DNA of 46,108 nt from the NCBI GenBank assembly GCA_005884575.1, contig VAWW01000056.1, forward strand, positions 1 to 46,108, in the 5' to 3' direction. How positions within the stretch are numbered: position 1 is the stretch's first letter; every line of letters starts with the position of its first letter. The position numbers were made by a program, and so were the translations under genes. Of this stretch, positions 16,972 through 23,916 are shown one piece after another. Source of the DNA: Actinomycetota bacterium. Lineage in GTDB: Bacteria; Actinomycetota; Thermoleophilia; Gaiellales; Gaiellaceae. The notes under the pieces are model-generated. The model did no database searches, was not told the origin of the DNA, and was given only the letters and a program-made list of their open reading frames with translations.

Positions 16972-18283
16972 CAAGCCCGCATCGTTCTACGAGTCGCCGG
17001 CGGCGGCGATGCAAGCGCCGCCCGAGGAGTTCCTCTACCTCGCCTGCCTGCACGAGGGAACCGGCGTCGAAAAGCCGGACTTCCTCGCCGTCGTGGACGC
17101 CGAGCAGGGACGGATCGTCCACGAGACACCGATGCCGAACGTCGGCGACGAGCTGCACCACTTCGGATGGAACCGCTGCTCGTCCGCGTGCCACGGGCCC
17201 GATCGGTCACACCTGATCGTGCCCGGCTTCCGCTCCTCGCGGATCCACGTCGTCGACGTCGCGACCGATCCGCGCAAGCCGCGAATCGAGAAGGTGATCG
17301 AGCCGGAGGACGTCGTGCGCGAGACCGGCTACACGCGGCCGCACACGACGCACTGCATGCCCGGCGACAACATCGTCATCAGCATGCTCGGCGACGCCGA
17401 CGGCAACGGCGCCGGCGGCTTCGCGGTAGTCGACGCGAAGACGTTCGAGCTGAAGGGCCGCTGGGAGAACGGCGGCGAGCTGCCGCCGCTCAACTACGAC
17501 TTCTGGTACCAGCCCCGCAAGAATACGCTCATCTCGTCCGAGTTCGGCGAGCCGAAGGCGTTCGAACCCGGCTTCGACCTCGCCGACGTTCAGGCGGGCC
17601 GTTACGGCCATCGGCTCCATTTCTGGAACCTCGAGAAGCGGGAGCTCGAGCAGACGGTCGACCTCGGCGAATCCGGCCTCGTCCCGCTCGAGGTCCGCTG
17701 GCAGCACGATCCCGATTCCGAGCAGGGCTTCGTCGGCGCCGCGCTCTCCAGCACGATGTGGCGCTTCCACCGGCAGAACGGCGGCTGGGCCGCGGAGCAG
17801 GTGATCGGCGTCGAGGGCGTCGAGCTCGAGGGCTGGCCCTTCCCCGTGCCGGGTCTGATCACGGATCTCGTCCTCTCGATGGACGACCGCTTCCTGTACT
17901 TCTCGGACTGGCTGCACGGCGACCTCCGTCAGTACGACGTCTCCGACCCCGCGAACCCGAAGCTGACCGGGCAGCTCTGGCTCGGCGGCGTGCTCGGAAA
18001 GCCGAACGACGCGGGCCGCGAGCTGAACGGCGGGCCGCAGATGCTCCAGCTCTCGTTCGACGGGCGGAGGCTCTACGTCACGAACTCGCTCTACTCGACG
18101 TGGGACAACCAGTTCTATCCGGAGCTGCGCTCGTGGCTGCTGCGGGTGAACTGCAACCCGGACGGCGGCATGGAGGTCGACCGCGACTTCTTCGTCGACC
18201 TGCACGACCGGCCCGACGGGCCGGCGCGTGCGCACGAGGTGCGGCTGCAGGGGGGCGACTGCACGACCGAGATCTTCCAGTGA
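16955..18283 (+). CDS. mtoX: Selenium-binding protein 56 family / methanethiol oxidase
   Basis: The product is 442 residues, close to human SELENBP1 and Hyphomicrobium MtoX, which oxidise methanethiol with O2 to formaldehyde, H2S and H2O2 (EC 1.8.3.4). Family motifs are clear: LHHFGWNRCSSACHG (C75 and C79, corresponding to the selenium-binding Cys region of SELENBP1), SSRIHVVD, HTTHC (H130, H133, C134), WQHDP and DLVLSMDDRFLYFSDWLHGD. No signal peptide is visible, so it should be cytoplasmic, unlike periplasmic MtoX. Hyphomicrobium MtoX depends on copper, which fits the downstream CtaG gene. It is translationally coupled on both sides. The family call is firm; the substrate is inferred. Confidence 0.88.
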   Translation: MQHEHDKPASFYESPAAAMQAPPEEFLYLACLHEGTGVEKPDFLAVVDAEQGRIVHETPMPNVGDELHHFGWNRCSSACHGPDRSHLIVPGFRSSRIHVVDVATDPRKPRIEKVIEPEDVVRETGYTRPHTTHCMPGDNIVISMLGDADGNGAGGFAVVDAKTFELKGRWENGGELPPLNYDFWYQPRKNTLISSEFGEPKAFEPGFDLADVQAGRYGHRLHFWNLEKRELEQTVDLGESGLVPLEVRWQHDPDSEQGFVGAALSSTMWRFHRQNGGWAAEQVIGVEGVELEGWPFPVPGLITDLVLSMDDRFLYFSDWLHGDLRQYDVSDPANPKLTGQLWLGGVLGKPNDAGRELNGGPQMLQLSFDGRRLYVTNSLYSTWDNQFYPELRSWLLRVNCNPDGGMEVDRDFFVDLHDRPDGPARAHEVRLQGGDCTTEIFQ

Positions 18284-19059
18284 TCGTCGCCGGCGGCGCG
18301 CTGGCGCTCGCCGCATTCGTCCAGGCGTTCGCGCGGCTCCGGCGGCGCGGACGCCCGGACCTGGCCGGTTTCGACCGGGCGGCCCTGTTCGTCCTCGGCA
18401 TTGCGATCGTCGGCGTCGCCCTGCTCTCGCCGCTCGACGCATTGGCCGAGCGGCGGCTCTCCGGGCACATGCTCCAGCACGTCCTGATCGGAGATGTCGC
18501 GCCCGCGCTGCTCGTCGTCGCGCTCCGCGGCCCGTTGACGTTCTTCCTGCTGCCGCCGGCGGTGCTCAAGCGAGTCGCCCGGATCGCGACGCTTCGTTCG
18601 CTGCTGGGATGGCTACTCCGCCCGCGCGTGGCCTTCGCGATCTGGATGCTCGCGCTCGGCCTGTGGCACGTCCCACTCGCGTACGACTACGCGCTCGCGC
18701 ACCCGCTCGCACACGACGCCGAGCATCTCTCGTTCATGACCGCCGGCCTGCTCGTCTGGATGCAGCTCGTCGACCCCGCGCGGCGGCGCGTGCTCGGCCG
18801 CTCCGGCCGGCTCGCGTTCGCGTGCTGCCTCTTCGTCCCCGGCCAGGTCCTCGCCGGCGTCCTGCTCGGCAGCCCGGTGCCGCTCTACGCGAGCTACGCG
18901 TCGGTCGGCGACCAGCAGCTCGCCGGGTTGGTCATGCTCGTCGAGCAGGCGACGTCGCTCGGCGCCTGCGCGGCGTTCCTACTTCCGGTTGTCCCGCGGA
19001 TCCCAGAGCGGAACCGCGGCCGTCTTCTCGTACGCCATCCCGTGCGGGTAGCTGATTAG
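18280..19059 (+). CDS. ctaG: CtaG-family cytochrome oxidase assembly / copper-handling membrane protein
   Basis: The product is 259 residues from a GTG that shares GTGA with the preceding stop codon. Six to seven hydrophobic segments carry the family hallmarks GHMLQHVLIGDVAPALLV, LWHVPLAYDYAL and HDAEHLSFM, whose His residues are thought to handle copper in caa3-oxidase assembly (the Bacillus-type CtaG family, PF09678). Its position after a methanethiol oxidase suggests a role in metallating that enzyme or a linked oxidase. The last ~25 residues (RIPERNRGRLLVRHP) are basic and lie antisense to the convergent VOC gene, so they are probably a read-through extension and not a conserved part. Confidence 0.82.
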   Translation: MIVAGGALALAAFVQAFARLRRRGRPDLAGFDRAALFVLGIAIVGVALLSPLDALAERRLSGHMLQHVLIGDVAPALLVVALRGPLTFFLLPPAVLKRVARIATLRSLLGWLLRPRVAFAIWMLALGLWHVPLAYDYALAHPLAHDAEHLSFMTAGLLVWMQLVDPARRRVLGRSGRLAFACCLFVPGQVLAGVLLGSPVPLYASYASVGDQQLAGLVMLVEQATSLGACAAFLLPVVPRIPERNRGRLLVRHPVRVAD

Positions 19060-20166
19060 CTCGATGAACGTTCCGAACGGCGCCCGGAAGTAGTTGATCG
19101 ACTGGCCGGCGGCGGGTCCGCCAGTCACTGCGAGCGGGCCGTCCAGCTTCTCCACGCCCTTCGACTCCAGGTACGCGACGGCCTTGTCGATGTGCTCGAC
19201 ATAGAAGGCGATGTGCTTGCCGCCATAGTCGGAGTTCCTCCTGAACGTCTGGTCCTGGCCGGGCGCCTCGTACTGGAAGAGCTCGACGTTCGGGCCGCGA
19301 TCGCCGCCGACCATCCTGATCTCGTCGATCACCGCGCGGGGATCGACGTCGAGCAGGTCCTGCATGAAGGTGCCCTGTGAGTCGCTGAACGGTCCGAACG
19401 TCAGCGGGTTCGCGAAGCCGAGCACGTCCGCGAACCACCTGGCCGCGTCGACGACGTTCGGGACGGTGATGCCGATGTGGTCGATGCCGAGCAGGCCCGG
19501 CACGGTCGTCACCTCGGAGTCGAGGCCGTTCTCCTTCGGCGACCAGAGCGGCTTGACGTGCCGTGCCTGCTCGTACGCCATTCCGCGCGGGTAGCTGATC
19601 AGCTCGATGAACGTGCCGAACGGCGTCCGGAAGTAGTTGATCGACTGGCCCGCGGCCGGGCCGCCCGTCACCGGCAGCGGCCCCAGGAACTTCTCCACGC
19701 CCTTCGACTCCATGTATGCGACCGCCGCATCGATGTCGGTCACGTAGAAGGCGATGTGGTGGCCGGCGTAGTCGGAGTTCCTCGGGTGGGTGGTCTTCTG
19801 GTCAGGCGCCGTGTACTCGAAGAGCTCGATGTTGGCGCTGTGGCCGATGCGCAGGACCGTGATCTGGTTGATCACCGCGGCGGGATCGACGTCGAGCAGG
19901 CCCGCCAGGAAGGAGCCGCTGAACGGCCCGAACGTCAGCGGCGCGCTCGCGCCCATGACGTCCTGGAACCACGTGACCGCCTCGGCGATGTTCGGAACCG
20001 TGATCCCGACGTGATCGGCGCCGATGAGCCCGAGCTGTCCGGGCGGCACACCCGCCCTCGCGCGGTGCGCCAGCAGCAGCGGCGCGGCCGACGCCGCCGC
20101 GGCGACGCCGGCGCTCTTCGCGAGGAAGTCCCTGCGCGAGACCAGCAGCTCGTCGTTCACGATCAT
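18979..20166 (-). CDS. Tat-exported protein with two VOC (glyoxalase-fold) domains
   Basis: The product is 395 residues. The N-terminus has a twin-arginine signal (VSRRDFLAKSAG then an Ala-rich stretch to HRARA), so export in folded, metal-loaded form is expected. Two homologous VOC domains follow (about 45-195 and 225-380), sharing DHIGITVPN, GGPAAGQSINYFR and FGTFIELISYP. Each keeps a His, Glu, His, Glu set (for example GIDH, VELFQ, KHIAF, FIEL), the usual metal ligands of glyoxalase I and extradiol dioxygenases. The substrate is unknown. It follows the MFS gene by 67 nt, across a strong hairpin. Its 3' end overlaps ctaG by 81 nt. Confidence 0.85.
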   Translation of the reverse strand: MIVNDELLVSRRDFLAKSAGVAAAASAAPLLLAHRARAGVPPGQLGLIGADHVGITVPNIAEAVTWFQDVMGASAPLTFGPFSGSFLAGLLDVDPAAVINQITVLRIGHSANIELFEYTAPDQKTTHPRNSDYAGHHIAFYVTDIDAAVAYMESKGVEKFLGPLPVTGGPAAGQSINYFRTPFGTFIELISYPRGMAYEQARHVKPLWSPKENGLDSEVTTVPGLLGIDHIGITVPNVVDAARWFADVLGFANPLTFGPFSDSQGTFMQDLLDVDPRAVIDEIRMVGGDRGPNVELFQYEAPGQDQTFRRNSDYGGKHIAFYVEHIDKAVAYLESKGVEKLDGPLAVTGGPAAGQSINYFRAPFGTFIELISYPHGMAYEKTAAVPLWDPRDNRK

Positions 20167-20172
20167 CCACCT

Positions 20173-20218
20173 CCAGGAGCCGACGTGACCCGACGCAGGC
20201 TGTCACGTCGGCCCCTGG
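20173..20218 (-). terminator. 17-bp hairpin reaching the ribosome site of the VOC gene
   Basis: CCAGGAGCCGACGTGAC (20173-20189) pairs with GTCACGTCGGCCCCTGG (20202-20218), with one mismatch and a 12-nt loop. On the reverse transcript it lies just after the MFS stop codon, and its foot runs into the GGAGG of the VOC gene (start 20166). There is no U-tract. It may be a terminator/attenuator, an RNA stabiliser of the MFS message, or a structure that modulates VOC translation. Confidence 0.6.
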
Positions 20219-20233
20219 ATGTCGATGCCGGTG

Positions 20234-21676
20234 CTAGGCGGCCTCTTCGAACGCGACCTCCTCGGCGACTGCGGGAACGACGACCGCGCGACGCTGCAGC
20301 ATCGCGACGAGGCCGACGAGTGCGACCGCCAGCGAGACGAAGAGCGCAGCATGGAACCCGTCGAGCAGCGCCTGCTGCCCGCCGCCTCTGCCGATGTTCG
20401 CGTTGTTCACGGCCGTGACGATCGCGAGGACGAGCGCGCCCCCGAACTGGAACGACGTGTTCAAGAGCCCGCCGGCGAGTCCCTGCTCCTCCGGTGCAAC
20501 GCCGTTCGTCGCGGCGATGTTCAGCGGGCCGAAGGCGAGCGCGAAGCCGAGCCCGGCGAGCACGAAGGTCGGGAACATCACCGAGGCGTAGCTCGAGTCG
20601 AGGCCGACGCGCAGGAAGAGCGCGTACCCGACTGCGATCGACGCCATCCCGGCGACGACGAGCCGAGTCACGCCGAAGCGCATCACGAGCGGTGCAATCC
20701 GCGGCGAGAGGATCGCGACGAGCAGCCCGCCGGGAAAGATGGCGAGTCCCGTGTCGAGCGCGGACCAGCCGCGCAGCTGCTGCATGTACAGCGTCGCGAT
20801 GAACTGGAAGCCGACCCAGCCGCCGAACAGCGTCATCGCACCGAGGTTCGCCCGCACGAGGGACGAGGAGCGCAGGATCCCGAGCCGGACGAGCGGTGTC
20901 GCCGTCCGTTGCTCGTGCCGGACGAACAACCCGAAGATCGCGACGACGGCGGCCAGCGACAGGAGCGTCCGGGCCGACGCCCACCCGGCGGTCGGCGCCT
21001 CGACGAGCGTGAACACGAGCAGGAGCATCCCGCCCGTCATCGCGACCGCGCCGGCGAGATCGAACCCCTTCCTGAAGCGTGAGACGCGGCCGCTGTCGGG
21101 CACGAGTCGGATCCCGGCGAGCAGCGTCAGCACCGCCACGGGCACCGGCAGGAAGAAGACCCAGCGCCAGCCGATCTCCGTCAGCAGGCCTCCGAAGACG
21201 AGCCCGAGCGAGAATCCGGTCGCACCCGTTGCCGTATAGGCAGCCAGCGCCTTGTTCCGCGCCTGACCCTCCGCGAACGTCGTCGTGATGATCGACAGTC
21301 CGGCGGGCGCGGTGAACGCGGCGCTGACGCCCTTGATGAAGCGCGTCGCGATCAGGAGCGACCCGTCGTGCGCGAAGCCGCCGAGCGCCGACGCGACGAC
21401 GAAGACGCCGAGCGAGACGAGGAAGACCCGCCGCCGCCCGAGCAGGTCCGCGGCCCGCCCTCCGAGCAGCAGGAAGCCTCCGTAGCCGAGCACGTAGGCG
21501 CTGACGACCCACTGCAGCGAGCTCGTGGACAGGTGGAGGTCGCTGCGGATCGAGGGCAGCGCGACGCCGATCATCGAGACATCGAGGGCGTCGAGGAAGA
21601 GCGCACCGCAGAGAACGAGCAGCGCGGCCCATGCTCGGCCGCTCAGCCGGTCGACGGACGGTGTAATTTCGGACAC
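20234..21676 (-). CDS. MFS drug-efflux-type transporter (DHA2/EmrB-like)
   Basis: The product is 480 residues from GTG 21676, preceded by GAAGGAG; the frame is open further upstream, but that part is antisense to arsR. About 14 hydrophobic segments are seen. LDALDVSMIGVALPSIRSDL is the typical first helix of DHA2 exporters (D-x-x-x-V-x-x-A-L-P), and GGRAADLLGRRRVF is the helix 2-3 signature. The role is proton-driven export of an unknown, probably toxic or signalling compound. It diverges from arsR (64 nt between start codons) and precedes the VOC gene, so a resistance module is plausible. The final segment is acidic (VAEEVAFEEAA). Confidence 0.88.
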   Translation of the reverse strand: MSEITPSVDRLSGRAWAALLVLCGALFLDALDVSMIGVALPSIRSDLHLSTSSLQWVVSAYVLGYGGFLLLGGRAADLLGRRRVFLVSLGVFVVASALGGFAHDGSLLIATRFIKGVSAAFTAPAGLSIITTTFAEGQARNKALAAYTATGATGFSLGLVFGGLLTEIGWRWVFFLPVPVAVLTLLAGIRLVPDSGRVSRFRKGFDLAGAVAMTGGMLLLVFTLVEAPTAGWASARTLLSLAAVVAIFGLFVRHEQRTATPLVRLGILRSSSLVRANLGAMTLFGGWVGFQFIATLYMQQLRGWSALDTGLAIFPGGLLVAILSPRIAPLVMRFGVTRLVVAGMASIAVGYALFLRVGLDSSYASVMFPTFVLAGLGFALAFGPLNIAATNGVAPEEQGLAGGLLNTSFQFGGALVLAIVTAVNNANIGRGGGQQALLDGFHAALFVSLAVALVGLVAMLQRRAVVVPAVAEEVAFEEAA

Positions 21677-21682
21677 GGATCG

Positions 21683-21696
21683 ACTCCTTCGGGAGT
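21683..21696 (-). promoter_or_regulatory. Small hairpin covering the MFS Shine-Dalgarno
   Basis: ACTCC-TTCG-GGAGT forms a 5-bp stem with a tetraloop. On the reverse transcript the 3' arm GGAGT contains most of the ribosome-binding site for the gene starting at 21676. It could lower translation initiation, but the stem is short. Confidence 0.3.
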
Positions 21697-21709
21697 GAGG
21701 GTTCGCTAT

Positions 21710-21742
21710 TGTTCGATCAGGACCGTACAGGAGCTGTTCGAT
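21710..21742. promoter_or_regulatory. Direct repeats TGTTCGAT between arsR and the MFS gene
   Basis: TGTTCGAT occurs at 21710-21717 and again at 21735-21742, 25 bp apart, the second copy running into the arsR start codon. The spacing is about two and a half helical turns. The repeats are candidate regulator half-sites in the divergent control region; ArsR-type operators are usually inverted repeats, so support is weak. Confidence 0.25.
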
Positions 21743-22070
21743 GCACGTCAAACATTTCTCGCCCTCCGATGGACCCGCCCTCGATGACGTCGACGGGCTC
21801 ACCGTGCTGCAAGCGCTCTCGGATCCCGTGCGGCTCGAGATCGTCCGCCAGCTCGCCACGTGCGGGGGGCCCGGCGAGCTGAACTGCGGCAAGATCGAGG
21901 TTCCCGTGACGAAGTCGACCGCGAGCCATCACTTCAAGACCCTCTCCGCGGCCGGAATCATCGCCGAGCGCGAGGAGGGAACTCGCAAGTACTTCTCGCT
22001 GCGGCGGGATGAGCTCGAGCGCCGCTTCCCCGGGCTGATCGACTCCGTGCTCAAGGCGACGAGCGCGTGA
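21741..22070 (+). CDS. ArsR-family transcriptional regulator
   Basis: The product is 109 residues, AGGAG precedes the ATG, and the winged-helix signature is clear: [17 protein letters not shown], the recognition helix [19 protein letters not shown], and the wing [10 protein letters not shown]. The classical metal-binding ELCVC motif is absent; two Cys remain ([12 protein letters not shown]), so metal or thiol sensing is possible but unproven. It diverges from the MFS-VOC operon and is translationally coupled (GTGA) to an aldo/keto reductase. It probably represses both transcription units. Confidence 0.9.
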   Translation: MHVKHFSPSDGPALDDVDGLTVLQALSDPVRLEIVRQLATCGGPGELNCGKIEVPVTKSTASHHFKTLSAAGIIAEREEGTRKYFSLRRDELERRFPGLIDSVLKATSA

Positions 22071-22927
22071 TCGCCACCGCGCCGTTCGGGAACACAGGTC
22101 ACGAGAGCTCGCGCACGCTCTTCGGCGCGGCGGCGCTCGGCTCGGTCTCGCACGCCGATGCCGAGCGGACGCTCGACCTGCTGCTCGAGCACGGCGTCAA
22201 CCACATCGACACGGCCGCGTCGTACGGCGACTCCGAGCTGCGCATCGCGTCCTGGCTGCGTCGCGAGCCGGATCGCTTCTTCATCGCGACGAAGACCGGT
22301 GACCGCGACTACAAGGGCGCGAAGGAGAGCATCCGACGCTCGCTCGAGCGGCTCGGCGTCGACCACGTCGACCTGATCCAGCTCCACAACCTCGTCGACG
22401 TGATCGAGTGGGAGACGGCGCTGCGCGACGGCGGCGCGCTCGAGGCGGCGATCGAGGCGCGCGACGAAGGCCTCGTCCGCTTCATCGGCGTCACCGGGCA
22501 CGGGCTCTCGGTCGCCGCGATGCACCGGCGCAGCCTCGAGCGGTTTCCGTTCGACTCGGTGCTGCTGCCGTACAACATCCGGCAGATGCGCGATCCGCTC
22601 TACACGGAGCACTTCGAGGCGCTTGCGCAGACGTGCGCCGAGCGCGGCGTCGCGATGCAGACGATCAAGAGCATCGCGCTCGCGCCGTGGGACGGGCGGC
22701 CCCAGACCGCGTCCACGTGGTACGAGCCGCTCACGGATCCGGCGGACGTCGAAATCGCGGTGCGCTGGGTGCTCGCCCGGCCGGAGCTCTTCCTCAACAC
22801 CGTTGGCGACGTGAAGCTGCTTCCGCACGTGCTGGCGGCGGCGGACAAGTTCGACGGCGAGGCGCCGCCCGCGGACGAGGTCGAAGCGCTCGTCGAGCGC
22901 CGCTCGCTCACGCCGCTCTTCGTCTAG
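22067..22927 (+). CDS. Aldo/keto reductase
   Basis: The product is 286 residues from a GTG overlapping the arsR stop by 4 nt. The catalytic tetrad is visible: D and Y in [13 protein letters not shown] in FIATKTGD, H in LIQLHNL. It is therefore a probable NAD(P)H-dependent (beta/alpha)8 carbonyl reductase. The C-terminal part departs from classical AKRs and resembles the short bacterial AKR subgroup with ALAPWDGRP. Together with the VOC protein and exporter, coupling to arsR suggests detoxification of a reactive carbonyl, which is inference. It ends 2 nt from the convergent flippase gene. Confidence 0.87.
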   Translation: MIATAPFGNTGHESSRTLFGAAALGSVSHADAERTLDLLLEHGVNHIDTAASYGDSELRIASWLRREPDRFFIATKTGDRDYKGAKESIRRSLERLGVDHVDLIQLHNLVDVIEWETALRDGGALEAAIEARDEGLVRFIGVTGHGLSVAAMHRRSLERFPFDSVLLPYNIRQMRDPLYTEHFEALAQTCAERGVAMQTIKSIALAPWDGRPQTASTWYEPLTDPADVEIAVRWVLARPELFLNTVGDVKLLPHVLAAADKFDGEAPPADEVEALVERRSLTPLFV

Positions 22928-22929
22928 TT

Positions 22930-23910
22930 CTAGGTCTCGCCCTCGGCCGCGACCGGCGGGTGCTCCTGCTGATCGCGCAGGCGGAAGAAGAGGCCGCCGA
23001 CGACGAGCAGCGCGATCTCGACGATCGTGAGCGCGATGCGGTTCAGCACGACCGCGGCCGTCGCCGCGCCCTCGGTCGTGATCGCGAGCAGCAGCCCGTA
23101 CATCGCTCCCTCGCGCGGGCCGAGGCCGGACGGCGCGAAGAACGCGAGCACGGCGACGATCGCTCCCACGGCGCTCACGCCGCCGAGGAACGGGATCGTC
23201 GTCACCGCCGGATGGGTGCCGACCGCACGCACGAGGAAGTAGAGAGCGGCCCCGCCGATCAGCCACGTGAACGCGTAGTAGACGAGCAGCCCGACCAGCG
23301 TCCTCGTCGGCAGCGGCGCGATCTCGCCGCAGCCGAACCGGCGCAGGATCTTCGACGCGAGCGGCTGGAAGATCCGCGGGTGCAGGAGCACGGCGACGAC
23401 CGCGCCGAATCCGAGCAGCGGGTAGATCGGCGCATCGACGCCCTTCACCCAGCTGAGGCTGATCACGAAGACGATCACGCCGGAGATCGCGGAGAGTCCC
23501 GCCTCGACGAGGATCGACGCCGTCACGAGGCCTGCGTCGTGTATCCCGGCGCGGCGAGCGGCGACGACGCGCGCCGCCGGCGTCCACACGCCGCCCGGCA
23601 CGTACTTCGCGAGCATCGAGACCATCTCCGCGCGCAGCGCGCCCGAGTAGCTGATCTTGTAGCCCCAGGCGCCGAGGATCTTGATCCAGCCGACGACGAA
23701 CGCGAGGTAGTAGCAGGCAAGGACCGCGCAGCCGAGCAGGAAGTCGACCGGACTCGCGTCGCGAAGGCGCTCGCGCGCGTCGGACAGGTTGCCGCGGATC
23801 GCCCAGGCGGCGAAGCCGAAGAAGATTGCCAGCACGACGATCTGGCCGACCGCGAGCGCGCGCGGGTGCTTGCTGAGTAGATCGCGGAACTCCTGTAGCC
23901 GGTCGCCCAT
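22930..23910 (-). CDS. LPG-synthase-TM / UPF0104 flippase-like membrane protein
   Basis: The product is 326 residues from ATG 23910 (another ATG at 23925 adds five residues); the much longer open frame is antisense to the amidohydrolase. It has about eight hydrophobic segments and the family features YKISYSGALRAEMVSMLAKYVPGGVWTPAARV and FFAPSGLGPREG, as in the membrane half of lysylphosphatidylglycerol synthetases and dolichyl/polyprenyl-linked flippase-like proteins. The aminoacyl-transfer half is absent. The role may be lipid or lipid-linked precursor translocation; the substrate is unknown. Confidence 0.8.
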   Translation of the reverse strand: MGDRLQEFRDLLSKHPRALAVGQIVVLAIFFGFAAWAIRGNLSDARERLRDASPVDFLLGCAVLACYYLAFVVGWIKILGAWGYKISYSGALRAEMVSMLAKYVPGGVWTPAARVVAARRAGIHDAGLVTASILVEAGLSAISGVIVFVISLSWVKGVDAPIYPLLGFGAVVAVLLHPRIFQPLASKILRRFGCGEIAPLPTRTLVGLLVYYAFTWLIGGAALYFLVRAVGTHPAVTTIPFLGGVSAVGAIVAVLAFFAPSGLGPREGAMYGLLLAITTEGAATAAVVLNRIALTIVEIALLVVGGLFFRLRDQQEHPPVAAEGET

Positions 23911-23916
23911 CCTCCC

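Noticed and set aside
16955..18283. Possible selenoprotein, because of the selenium-binding family name
   Set aside because: The reading frame has no internal TGA; the family binds selenium or uses Cys without encoding selenocysteine.
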